Source: an uncultured Lachnospiraceae bacterium (GTDB lineage: Bacteria > Bacillota > Clostridia > Lachnospirales > Lachnospiraceae). Taken from it: 64,000 bases of DNA. Location: assembly GCA_900550475.1 (NCBI GenBank), contig URSA01000001.1, positions 269,012 through 333,011 on the forward strand, in the 5' to 3' direction. A program made the translations under genes and the position numbers. This document shows positions 1 to 8,202 of the stretch, piece after piece. Every line of letters begins with the position of its first letter. Positions within the stretch are counted from its first letter, which is position 1. The notes under the pieces are model-generated. The model did not search any database and was not told the DNA's origin. It saw only the letters and a list, made by a program, of their open reading frames with translations.

Positions 1-1584
1 GTCGACCACCGCACTCTCCTGCATCATGCAGCCGCAGAGCGCGATCTTCATATGGGGATTGCGGCGCTTGAAGCCCTTTAGCTCGCCCAGTCTGCCGTAG
101 ACGCGCTGGTTGGCATTGTCCCTGACCGTACAGGTGTTGAAGATCACAAAATCCGCATTCTCGTCCTCGATCATCTCATAGCCCACAGCCTTCAAGATTC
201 CCGCAAGCTTTTCCGAATCCCTTGCGTTCATCTGGCAGCCGAAGGTGGTCACATGACAGGTCGGCTTTCTTGATAATGTCCGGGAAAGCTGCTCCACCTG
301 TTCTTTTGCCCGCTCAATAAAATACTGCTGGCGCTCCGGCTCGTGCAGGGGCACCTTGTGTTCCGTCATAGCCGCAAGCTTCACCAAAAGCTCCACATTC
401 TTCTCTATGGACTGCACACAGGCATACTCATATTTGCCGTGGAAATTGTGTCCTCCGGTCCCCAGATTCGGGCACGGAAGTCCCATGAAGGACAGCCTTG
501 CGCCGTCCGTTCCGCCTCTTATGGGCTGCACGATGGGCTCAATTCCAAGCTCGCGCATGGCGGTCTTGGCATCCTCGATCAGGTCGGGATACTTCTCGAT
601 CACTTCCTTCATATTGCGGTAGGAATCCTTAAGCTCCACCAGCACGGTATTCGCGCCGTACTTTTCATTGAGAAATTCCGCCGTCTTTACGAAGAACCGC
701 TTCTTCTCCTCGAATTTCTTTCCGTCATGGTCGCGGATGATGTAATCGGCATGGGCCTCCTCCACACAGCCGTCGATGCTGTCGAGGTGATAGAAGCCCT
801 CGTAGCCCTCCGTATACATGGGATTCTGCTCAGGGGGAAGCAGGGACTGGAACTCCTGTAAAATCAGGATCGCGTTTTTCATTTTATTCTTCGCGTCGCC
901 CGGATGAACCGAACGTCCCCTGACCGTCACCTTCGCGCCCGCCGCATTGAAGTTCTCGTACTCCAGCTCCCCGATCCTGCCGCCGTCCACCGTGTAGGCG
1001 TAATCCGCGCCGAACAGCCCAACGTCAAAATGATCGGGGCCTGCCCCGATCTCCTCATCGGGTGTGAAGCCCACCCGTATTTTTCCGTGCCGGATCTGTG
1101 GATTCTGAAGCAGATATTCCGCCGTCGCCATAATCTCCGCCACTCCCGCCTTATCGTCGGCTCCAAGGAGTGTATTGCCGTCCGTCACGATCAGATCCTG
1201 CCCCACGTAGAGCAAAAGGCCGGGAAACTCCTCCGGTCCCAGTATCACGCCCTTTTCTTTGTTCAGCACAATGTCCCCGCCGTCGTAGGCTGTGACGATC
1301 CTTGGCTGCACATTCTCGTCCGTGACCGCGGGCGAAGTGTCCATGTGGGCGATCAGTCCCATCACGGGCGCATGTTCGCAGCCCGGGGTTGCCGGAATCG
1401 TGCCGTACACATAGCAGTGCTCCTTATCGTAGGAAACCTCAGCCGCCCCCATTTCGAGAAGCTGCTCATGCAGAAGCCTTGCAAGATCATGTTGCTTCAT
1501 GGTGCTGGGAGTGGTGCTGCTCTCCTCCGCCGACCGGGTATCGATCTTTACATATTGCAGAAACAAATCTATTACTTTCGACAT
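1..1584 (-). CDS. pepT-miaB: PepT-MiaB apparent fusion: tripeptidase T followed in frame by the N-terminus of MiaB (cut by window edge)
   Basis: The frame opens at ATG 1584 and runs to the left edge without any stop codon. Residues 1-405 form a full-length peptidase T (M20 zinc aminotripeptidase): AHMDTSPA, GADDKAG, PDEEIGAG and the late GGHNFHGKYEYA metal and active-site blocks are all present. Residue 406 (ATG at 367-369) begins a typical Lachnospiraceae MiaB N-terminus. It carries the radical-SAM methylthiotransferase UPF0004 cysteines in TFGCQMNARDSEK, NTCTVRDNA and ALCGCMMQ. MiaB methylthiolates i6A37 of tRNA; PepT releases N-terminal residues from tripeptides. There is no stop, no intergenic gap and only a weak ribosome site before ATG 367-369. 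It is the last gene of the proB operon, 31 bp after proA. Either the two enzymes are one polypeptide, or MiaB reinitiates internally. The rest of MiaB lies outside the window. Confidence 0.85.
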   Translation of the reverse strand, partial: MSKVIDLFLQYVKIDTRSAEESSTTPSTMKQHDLARLLHEQLLEMGAAEVSYDKEHCYVYGTIPATPGCEHAPVMGLIAHMDTSPAVTDENVQPRIVTAYDGGDIVLNKEKGVILGPEEFPGLLLYVGQDLIVTDGNTLLGADDKAGVAEIMATAEYLLQNPQIRHGKIRVGFTPDEEIGAGPDHFDVGLFGADYAYTVDGGRIGELEYENFNAAGAKVTVRGRSVHPGDAKNKMKNAILILQEFQSLLPPEQNPMYTEGYEGFYHLDSIDGCVEEAHADYIIRDHDGKKFEEKKRFFVKTAEFLNEKYGANTVLVELKDSYRNMKEVIEKYPDLIEDAKTAMRELGIEPIVQPIRGGTDGARLSFMGLPCPNLGTGGHNFHGKYEYACVQSIEKNVELLVKLAAMTEHKVPLHEPERQQYFIERAKEQVEQLSRTLSRKPTCHVTTFGCQMNARDSEKLAGILKAVGYEMIEDENADFVIFNTCTVRDNANQRVYGRLGELKGFKRRNPHMKIALCGCMMQESAVVD

Positions 1585-1615
1585 AAATTGACCTTTCTTC
1601 TCTCACAGCCTCACA

Positions 1616-2860
1616 TTACGGGCGAACCTGCCCACTGCCGTGGATGGTATATTTGTAGGAGGTCAGCTCCTTCAGTCCCATGGGGCCTCTGGCGTGAAGC
1701 TTCTGGGTGCTGATGCCGATCTCCGCGCCGAAGCCGAACTCAAACCCGTCTGTGAAGCGTGTGGACGCATTCACATAGACGCACGCCGCATCCACGCCCT
1801 CCAGAAACCGCTCCGCCGTCTCCTTGTTCTCCGTGATGATCGCCTCGGAGTGTCTGGTGTTGTTCCGGTTGATATGGGCGATTGCCTCCTCTGTATCCTT
1901 CACCGTCTTCATGGAAATAATATAGTCCAGATACTCGGTGCGGTAGTCCTCCTCGGTGGCGGGAATGCAGTCCTCTATCACCTCACAGACCGCCTCGTCC
2001 CCACGCATCTCCACATGATGGCTGCGCAGCGCATCCGCCAGAAGGGGCAGGAATTTTTCCCGCACCGCCTCGTGGATCACCAAAGACTCGCAGGCATTGC
2101 ACACGCCGATGCGCTGGGTCTTGGCATTCAGTATGATCTTCACCGCCATGTTAAGATCCGCGTCCCGGTCCACATAGATATGGCAGTTTCCGGTTCCGGT
2201 CTCGATGACGGGAATCGTGCTGTTCTCCACCACGCTGCGGATCAGTCCCGCTCCGCCTCTGGGAATCAGCAGATCCACATAGCCGTTCATCTTCATGAAT
2301 GCCGTTGTGACCGCCCTGTCACAGGACTCGATGAGCTGCACGGCATCCCTCGTCACGCCGCACGCCTCAAGCGCATCCCTTATGACGCGCACGATCTCCG
2401 TATTGGAGCAGATGGCGTCGCTGCCGCCCTTTAAGATCACAGCGCTCCCCGCCTTGAAGCACAGTCCGAAGGCATCCGCCGTCACATTGGGTCTTGACTC
2501 ATAGATAATGCCGATCACGCCCATGGGAACCCTTCTCTTTTCAATGACAAGTCCGTTGGGTCTCTCAAACCGCTCCATCACTTCCCCGATGGGATCCGGC
2601 AGCGCCGCTACCTGTTTCAGTCCCTCCGCCATGGCAAGAACGCGCTCTTTCGTCAGACGCAGCCGGTCAACCATTCCCGGATGCATTCCCGCCTTCGTGG
2701 CATTTTCAATATCCTTTCCATTGGCCGCAAGAATGCCCTCCGTGTTCTCCACAAGGCACTCCGCCACATGGAGCAGTGCTTTTTCCTTCTGCTCTGCCGA
2801 AAGTGCGCCCAGAAGGTATTTTGCCTCCGCCGCCTGTTCTCCCATCCTTTGCAAATCCAT
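1616..2860 (-). CDS. proA: Gamma-glutamyl phosphate reductase
   Basis: This 414-residue protein has the normal ProA length. It performs the second step of proline synthesis, NADPH reduction of glutamyl-5-phosphate to the semialdehyde. Family blocks are visible: the VPMGVIGIIYESRPNV segment, LIPRGGAG, the catalytic cysteine region around GVCNACESL, and the TRFTDGFEFGFGAEIGIST and RGPMGL blocks near the C-terminus. GGAGG lies 9 bp before ATG 2860. It is co-directional with proB but separated from it by DUF896 and fthC, so the proline genes form an interrupted operon. Confidence 0.97.
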   Translation of the reverse strand: MDLQRMGEQAAEAKYLLGALSAEQKEKALLHVAECLVENTEGILAANGKDIENATKAGMHPGMVDRLRLTKERVLAMAEGLKQVAALPDPIGEVMERFERPNGLVIEKRRVPMGVIGIIYESRPNVTADAFGLCFKAGSAVILKGGSDAICSNTEIVRVIRDALEACGVTRDAVQLIESCDRAVTTAFMKMNGYVDLLIPRGGAGLIRSVVENSTIPVIETGTGNCHIYVDRDADLNMAVKIILNAKTQRIGVCNACESLVIHEAVREKFLPLLADALRSHHVEMRGDEAVCEVIEDCIPATEEDYRTEYLDYIISMKTVKDTEEAIAHINRNNTRHSEAIITENKETAERFLEGVDAACVYVNASTRFTDGFEFGFGAEIGISTQKLHARGPMGLKELTSYKYTIHGSGQVRP

Positions 2861-2884
2861 CCTGTAAATCCTCCGTTTCCGCTC

Positions 2885-3442
2885 CTAAAAGCACAAAATC
2901 TCCATCGGTCTGATATCGCTTTTCTCAGCAGGGATCCTCTCCTCTGTGATCTGGCACAAAAAGCCCACAGCAATTGTGGGCAGTTCCTTCTTATCCTCAA
3001 GATAACGGTCGTAAAAGCCCTTCCCGTATCCGATCCGGTTTCCCTCACGGTCAAAGGCACAGCCCGGCATCAGCATCAGAACCTCCTCCGCCCTGTGCGC
3101 TGTATGGTCAAACCGTCTTTCTTCCTTCGCCGCGGGCTCCAAAATCCCCTTGTAGCCCTCCTGTAAGGGCTCGCCCGGGCTCACCCGGTAAAAATGCATG
3201 GACTCCCCCTCCACCTTCGGAAGGTATACGCTTTTCCCCGCCTTCTGTGCATGCTTCAGTATCTCGTCCGTGGAAATCTCACTCCCATAGCTCTTATATG
3301 CTAACAGAACGCCCGCCCTGCAATACCATGGATGTGCCGTGATGCACCGGAACAGTTCCTGTTCCGCCGCCTCCCGCTCTTTTTCCAACACGGTATCCCG
3401 CAGGGAAAGTGCCTGCCTGCGCAGCTCTTTTTTACTTGCCAT
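2885..3442 (-). CDS. fthC: 5-formyltetrahydrofolate cyclo-ligase
   Basis: This 185-residue protein converts 5-formyl-THF to 5,10-methenyl-THF with ATP. The N-terminus MASKKELRRQALSLRD and the later GNRIGYGKGFYDRYL motif are diagnostic of the 5-FTHF cyclo-ligase family, with PGCAFDREGNR just before it. I chose ATG 3442, which lies inside the end of the upstream DUF896 gene (stop at 3432-3434), giving an 11-bp overlap that suggests translational coupling. A longer form from 3472 is possible but would overlap further. Confidence 0.93.
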   Translation of the reverse strand: MASKKELRRQALSLRDTVLEKEREAAEQELFRCITAHPWYCRAGVLLAYKSYGSEISTDEILKHAQKAGKSVYLPKVEGESMHFYRVSPGEPLQEGYKGILEPAAKEERRFDHTAHRAEEVLMLMPGCAFDREGNRIGYGKGFYDRYLEDKKELPTIAVGFLCQITEERIPAEKSDIRPMEILCF

Positions 3443-3650
3443 CGCCGTATTTTTCCCCGAGATTGACCACACTGCCGTCCTTCTCCACCATGTCGATCTG
3501 ATTGAGCTGGCCTCTTAAGTTTGCACGTACACTCGCCACATATTCCTGACGCAGCTTCTTCTGTTCCTCTTTCTCCTGCTCGTTCAGTCCTTCCTTCTGG
3601 GATTTATGGTAGAGTTCGTTGATTCTCTTGATTTTTTCCTCCATGGTCAT
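3432..3650 (-). CDS. DUF896 (YnzC-type) small protein
   Basis: This 72-residue charged helical protein matches the YnzC/DUF896 family: KIKRINELYHKSQKEGLNEQEKEEQKKLRQEYV, followed by VRANLRGQLNQI, is the family core (split here by a few residues). B. subtilis YnzC is linked to the SOS gene neighbourhood, but its biochemical role is unknown. AGGAGG is 8 bp before ATG 3650. The 3' end overlaps the start of fthC, and proB ends 12 bp upstream, so it is inside the proline operon. Confidence 0.9.
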   Translation of the reverse strand: MTMEEKIKRINELYHKSQKEGLNEQEKEEQKKLRQEYVASVRANLRGQLNQIDMVEKDGSVVNLGEKYGDGK

Positions 3651-3662
3651 AACGCAGTCCTC

Positions 3663-4556
3663 CTATTTGCTGTGAAGTGCATCCACGAAATGAGGAAGGT
3701 CAAAACCGGGATCCTTATGCGCCACAAAGAGAGTGCCTTCCTTCTCTCCCTCCGCAATCCTATGTAAGATGCCCACATCCCTGCTGTTTGCGATCACCAT
3801 GTCCGCCCCGACGCTTGTGGCGATTTTTGCCGCCACCATCTTGGTGTTCATTCCGCCGGTGCCCACATTGCTTCCGGTACTGGCCTTGCCCATATTCATA
3901 TAGGTATCGGTCAGCTCCTCCACAACATCCACAAACGCCGCATCCGGGTTTTTCCTCGGATCGTCCGTATACAGTCCGTCAATATCCGACAGAAGGATCA
4001 GAAGATCCGCCTCCACTAACGCCGCCACGATCGCAGAAAGCGTATCGTTGTCTCCGATCAGCTTCTCGCTGTCGTCCTTTGCGTAATTGATCTCGTAGGT
4101 TGCAATGGTATCGTTCTCGTTGACAATGGGGATCACGCCCATCTTGAGAAGCTCCATAAAGGTATTGTGGGCATTGAAACGGTTCTGGTTATCCACAATG
4201 GTATTCTTTGTCATCAGGATCTGCGCCACGATCTGGTTGTACTCGGAAAAGATCTTCTGGTACGTCATCATCAGTCTTGCCTGCCCCACAGCGGCACACG
4301 CCTGCTTATAGGCTAACGGAGTGGCTCCCGCATCCTGCCCCTTGTAAGGCTTCACCGCCTTCTTTCCCACCGCGATGGCGCCGCTGGTCACCAAAACCAC
4401 ATCCTTGCCCTGATTTTTCAGATCGCACAGCTCGCGGACAAGCTTTTCCACCTTGATAAAATCAAACTCTCCCGTCTCCGGATGATGCAGGGAGGAGGAA
4501 CCTATCTTTACCACAATTCTTTGCTTCTTACGCATATTTTCTCTGTAATCCGTCAT
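3663..4556 (-). CDS. proB: Glutamate 5-kinase, form without a PUA domain
   Basis: This 297-residue kinase phosphorylates glutamate in the first step of proline synthesis. The amino-acid-kinase fold is clear: RIVVKIGSSSL, LVTSGAIAVGKK, VPIVNENDTIA-like NENDT, DNDTLSAIVA, LLSDIDGLYTDDP and GTGGMNTKMVAAKIA. The protein stops soon after the kinase domain, so it lacks the C-terminal PUA domain of E. coli ProB (about 367 residues). GAGG is 8 bp before ATG 4556; an internal ATG at 4535 is an alternative. It is the first gene of the operon and follows a good promoter at 4599-4627. Confidence 0.96.
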   Translation of the reverse strand: MTDYRENMRKKQRIVVKIGSSSLHHPETGEFDFIKVEKLVRELCDLKNQGKDVVLVTSGAIAVGKKAVKPYKGQDAGATPLAYKQACAAVGQARLMMTYQKIFSEYNQIVAQILMTKNTIVDNQNRFNAHNTFMELLKMGVIPIVNENDTIATYEINYAKDDSEKLIGDNDTLSAIVAALVEADLLILLSDIDGLYTDDPRKNPDAAFVDVVEELTDTYMNMGKASTGSNVGTGGMNTKMVAAKIATSVGADMVIANSRDVGILHRIAEGEKEGTLFVAHKDPGFDLPHFVDALHSK

Positions 4557-4598
4557 CCTGTATGCCTCATTTCCGCGTCCTTTCGCAAACGCAGTATT

Positions 4599-4627
4599 AT
4601 TCTACTTTATTTTTTTCTGCGCGTCAA
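4599..4627 (-). promoter_or_regulatory. Sigma-A-type promoter of the proB operon
   Basis: On the minus strand TTGACG (4622-4627) and TAGAAT (4599-4604) are separated by exactly 17 bp, 43 bp before ATG 4556. The -35 box lies in the last codons of the upstream oxidoreductase gene. Confidence 0.65.
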
Positions 4628-6218
4628 TTACGATTCCTTCCGCCACCCGGATTCCGTCCATGGCTGCGGATGTGATGCCGCCCGCATATCCGGCTCCCTC
4701 CCCGCAGGGGTAGAGCCCGGCAAGTGACGACTGTAAGGTCTCCTCATCCCGATGGATCCGAAGCGGTGATGAGGTACGGCTCTCCACGCCGGACAAGAGT
4801 GTGTCCGGTGCATCAAATCCCTTGATCTTTCTGCCAAACTGCTCCATACCTTCCACAATCCCCCGGCTTACAAAGGGCGGAAAGATCCCTGTCAGATCCG
4901 CAAAGCAGTGCTGTCCCTTGATCTGCGGCGCAAAGGCGTACGCCTCCTTTGGCGGCATTGCTCCGGCTCCCTGCAGGGTGCATGCCCGGAAGCTTGCAAG
5001 TGTCTGTACCGGAACAGCGCCTTTTCCTGCGGCGTACGCTTTCTTTTCCAGTTCTCTCTGGAACGCCACGCCCGCAAGGGGATGGTTCCCCGGAAAATCC
5101 TCAGGGCTCACCGCCACAACGATCGCGCTGTTTGCGTTCTCTCCGTCCCGCCCGCTGTAGCTCATGCCGTTCACACAAAGTTTTTCCGGCTCCGAGGACG
5201 CATTGACCACATACCCTCCCGGGCACATGCAGAAGGAATATACGCCCCTTCCGTCCGAGGTCTTTCCCGCCACCTTGTAGGCTGCCGCAGGAAGTCCCTC
5301 TCCGTTGTCCCTGCCATACTGGCTGTCGTTTATGAGCGCCTGTCTGTGCTCCGCGCGGACGCCTACCGCAAAGGGCTTCGCCTCCATGGGAATCCCCTTT
5401 TCATAGAGCATTTCAAAGGTGTTCCTTGCACTGTGCCCCACCGCCAGCACAACCGTGTCCGTCCGCAGCACTTCCCCGTCGCCGCACACCACGCCGCACA
5501 CCCGTCCGTTTTCTGTGAGAAGCTCTGTCATCATGCGTTCAAAATAAACCTCTCCGCCCAGAAGACAGATCTCCTCCCGCATCCGCTTCACCACCGTGCA
5601 GAGAACATCCGTGCCGATATGGGGCTTGCTTTCATACAGGATCTCCTCCGGCGCGCCGAACTTGACAAAAAGGCGCAGAACCTCCCGGTTTCTCCCGTAT
5701 TTATCCTTGACCAGCGTGTTGAGCTTTCCGTCGGAAAAGGTTCCCGCTCCCCCCTCACCGAACTGCACGTTTGACTCGGGATTCAGGATTCCCTCCCGCC
5801 AGAACCGCTCCACATCCTTCTGCCTTTCCTCCACGCTCTTGCCCCGTTCCAGAACAATGGGACGAAATCCCGCCTTTGCCAGAAAGTATGCACAGAAAAG
5901 CCCTGCCGGTCCGGTTCCCACCACCACAGGGCGCTCTGCCGGCAGCTTTTCGCTCCTCGGGAAACAATAGGGCTTCTCCGTCACGATCTGTGCCTGCGCA
6001 CAGCGGCTGTTCTTCCATACCCGCTGTTCTTCCCGCAGCGCCACATCCACCGTATAGGAATAGAAAATTTCCGGCTTCTTTCTGGCGTCCAGTGACCTTT
6101 TCACAATATGGAAGCCTTCGATATCGGAAGACTTTATTTTCAAAAGCTTTGCCGCTTTTTTTCTCAGCTCATCCTCGCCCTGTCCCGGTCTGATATTGAT
6201 TTGCTGTATTCTGATCAT
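4602..6218 (-). CDS. FAD-dependent dehydrogenase of the COG2509 type
   Basis: This 538-residue flavoprotein has an N-terminal leader of about 95 residues followed by a Rossmann FAD site, VVVGTGPAGLFCAYFLAKAG. Further FAD/NAD blocks are GGAGTFSDGKLNT, VVLAVGHSARNTFEML and a C-terminal GEGAGYAGGITSAAMDGIRVAE. This architecture matches the widespread uncharacterised COG2509 dehydrogenases; the substrate is unknown. Its start overlaps the stop of the next flavoprotein gene by 4 bp (ATGA), so the two are translationally coupled. Confidence 0.9.
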   Translation of the reverse strand: MIRIQQINIRPGQGEDELRKKAAKLLKIKSSDIEGFHIVKRSLDARKKPEIFYSYTVDVALREEQRVWKNSRCAQAQIVTEKPYCFPRSEKLPAERPVVVGTGPAGLFCAYFLAKAGFRPIVLERGKSVEERQKDVERFWREGILNPESNVQFGEGGAGTFSDGKLNTLVKDKYGRNREVLRLFVKFGAPEEILYESKPHIGTDVLCTVVKRMREEICLLGGEVYFERMMTELLTENGRVCGVVCGDGEVLRTDTVVLAVGHSARNTFEMLYEKGIPMEAKPFAVGVRAEHRQALINDSQYGRDNGEGLPAAAYKVAGKTSDGRGVYSFCMCPGGYVVNASSEPEKLCVNGMSYSGRDGENANSAIVVAVSPEDFPGNHPLAGVAFQRELEKKAYAAGKGAVPVQTLASFRACTLQGAGAMPPKEAYAFAPQIKGQHCFADLTGIFPPFVSRGIVEGMEQFGRKIKGFDAPDTLLSGVESRTSSPLRIHRDEETLQSSLAGLYPCGEGAGYAGGITSAAMDGIRVAEGIVIDAQKKIK

Positions 6219-7471
6219 TCCTGTATGTCCTCAGTCCTTCCCGCCGCATAACACCCAGCCGTATAACCGCTTGCCCATGCCCATTGCAGATTGTAGCCCC
6301 CGCACTTTCCGTCCACATCCAGAACCTCTCCCGCAAAGTACAGACCGGGCACCTTCACGGACTCCAGATGCTCCGTCACCTCGGTAAGTGGAACGCCTCC
6401 CGCCGTCACCTGGGCGTTTTCAAAGGAATTGGGCTCCTGCACGGCGAGTGTCCAGCGGCGGCATAAGGTAAATACCTTTCTCAGTTTCCACGGTTCTTCC
6501 TCATTGACCATATTAGTCAATTTTACATCCGCCGTTTTACAGAAGAATCCCATCAGCTTTTTATTGAGCATGCCGGTGAAGCATTCCTCCACCGTCTTTC
6601 CCGTCCTGCCTGCCCATGCGATGCGCTGCTTTACAAATTCCTCATAAGCAGTATCCTCCGTCTGCGGCAGGCTGTCCACCGTGACCGTGACCCTTTTTTT
6701 CTCCCGCAGCGCGTAAGCAGCCGTTCTGCTGAGCTGAAAGGTGACGATCCCGGAAATGCCGTACTCCGTAAGCTGCAGTTCTCCGCTCTCCGAAGCCAGT
6801 TTCTTACCGTCCGCATACAGGGTCAGCAGTGCCTCCTCCCTGACACCTGCCACTGCCTTTAACCCCGGTTCCCTGCACTTTAGCTGCACCAGCGCCGGAA
6901 CCGTGGGAGCCACGGAATGTCCCAGCTTCTTCGCCAGTCTGTAACCATCTCCGTCCGAACCGGTTTTCGGAGCCGCCGCCCCGCCGCAGGTTACGATGAC
7001 CCTGTCGTACTTTCTCTGGCTCTGCGCCGTTTTTACCAAAAAGCCCGTCCCGCCGTTATGTATGCGCTCCACGGAAAGCACAGGACTTTCCGTGAAAATC
7101 CTCACATTGTGCTCCGCAAGCTGCATGCGCAGAATATCAAGCACCGTGGACGCCTGTTCGGAGCGGGGATAAAGATAGCCGTTTTTGTCCTTCACAAGCA
7201 TCCCGGCTTTCTCAAAAAACGCCACTGTCCGCTCCGTGTCAAAATCCGCCAGAACCTTCTCCCGTTTCCTCGGATCGGAGCCGAAATAACAGTTCTCGTC
7301 CGCCTTTCTGTTGGAGAAATTGCATTTTCCGTTTCCCGTGGCAAGCAGCTTTTTTCCGACCCTGTCATTTTTCTCGTATAAATCCGTCTCTGCGCCGCAC
7401 ACCGCAGCGGAAACCGCCGCCATCATCCCGGATGCGCCGCCGCCGATCACCGCGACCCTTATCCTTCCCAT
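6215..7471 (-). CDS. NAD(P)/FAD-dependent oxidoreductase, HI0933/BaiN family
   Basis: This 418-residue flavoprotein opens with the FAD-binding RIRVAVIGGGASGMMAA and has the family signatures NDRVGKKLLATGNGKCNFSN, VIVTCGGAAAPKTGSDGDGY and FAGEVLDVDGKCGGYNLQWAWASG. The family includes BaiN, proposed in bile-acid dehydroxylation, and proteins annotated as aminoacetone oxidases; the function here is not known. I chose ATG 7471 over the TTG at 7480, because AAAGGTG is well placed for the former. It overlaps the downstream COG2509 gene. Confidence 0.9.
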   Translation of the reverse strand: MGRIRVAVIGGGASGMMAAVSAAVCGAETDLYEKNDRVGKKLLATGNGKCNFSNRKADENCYFGSDPRKREKVLADFDTERTVAFFEKAGMLVKDKNGYLYPRSEQASTVLDILRMQLAEHNVRIFTESPVLSVERIHNGGTGFLVKTAQSQRKYDRVIVTCGGAAAPKTGSDGDGYRLAKKLGHSVAPTVPALVQLKCREPGLKAVAGVREEALLTLYADGKKLASESGELQLTEYGISGIVTFQLSRTAAYALREKKRVTVTVDSLPQTEDTAYEEFVKQRIAWAGRTGKTVEECFTGMLNKKLMGFFCKTADVKLTNMVNEEEPWKLRKVFTLCRRWTLAVQEPNSFENAQVTAGGVPLTEVTEHLESVKVPGLYFAGEVLDVDGKCGGYNLQWAWASGYTAGCYAAGRTEDIQE

Positions 7472-7501
7472 ATCCGTCAAACACCTTTCTGCCGTATCCG
7501 C

Positions 7502-8137
7502 CTAGCTGGAGTAGGTTTCCAGAAAGTGATACAGCGCCGCCTCATCCTCCACATACATGCCCATGATAATTTCATGTCTGACCTCCTCGGGCAGCTTCTG
7601 GGCGGAGATATCCGTGTTGAGGTAGACCGTCTTTCCATCATCGCAGTACACCACCACCAGATTGTCCTCCACGCGCAGATAAAAGCTTTCCGTGGGTTTC
7701 ACGTAGTCGTAATTCATGCGCACAACCACTCTCTGCGGGGAAAAAGTGCGCACCTCCGCACTCAAAAATCCTCTCTCCAGTTCCGAGAGAGGCGGTGACA
7801 ATGTATAAAACTCCATGCAGGAAACAAAGGTCTCTCTGTCCATGCCCACATACTTTGCAGGCAGCTTCCATGTACTCTCCGCCAGAGTGTCCCGTCCCAC
7901 ATCATATTCCTCAATCACATAGGCTGTCCTGTCGTTCAGCACCTCTTCTCCCGCAGAGGTCAGGGCGGCTTCCTCCCCGCCCGTTTCCGCTCTCTCTGCC
8001 AGATACTCTGTCTGTTGTCTCTCCTCCCGTGCTCCCGGATAGAAAAAATCATTCAGAAACAGTCCCATGCATATGCCCAATCCAAACATCATACAGGGAT
8101 AGATCACAAATAAACCGATACCTCTTATGACTTTCAT
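7502..8137 (-). CDS. Membrane-anchored protein with a BofC-like C-terminal domain
   Basis: This 211-residue protein has one N-terminal transmembrane segment (residues 5-27, ending LFLNDFF) and an acidic linker. The C-terminal part runs FYLRVEDNLVVVYCDDG, then a line ending in LPEEVRHEIIMGMYVEDEAALYHFLETYSS-type residues. That ending resembles the BofC C-terminal domain of sporulation proteins (short ligand-like sheet, then L-P-x-x-x-R and a final LLExY). The similarity is judged by eye. AGGAG stands 4 bp before ATG 8137. It precedes two flavoprotein genes and follows the flippase gene. Confidence 0.6.
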   Translation of the reverse strand: MKVIRGIGLFVIYPCMMFGLGICMGLFLNDFFYPGAREERQQTEYLAERAETGGEEAALTSAGEEVLNDRTAYVIEEYDVGRDTLAESTWKLPAKYVGMDRETFVSCMEFYTLSPPLSELERGFLSAEVRTFSPQRVVVRMNYDYVKPTESFYLRVEDNLVVVYCDDGKTVYLNTDISAQKLPEEVRHEIIMGMYVEDEAALYHFLETYSS

Positions 8138-8202
8138 GCTGCTCCTTTGCCATAACCCTTTTTCTATCAGTATCAGCTTATCCTTGTGAATTTATTCAAT
8201 CC

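Noticed and set aside
4908..5774. A 288-codon open frame on the plus strand
   Set aside because: It is opposite the COG2509 flavoprotein gene; no motifs and no ribosome site.
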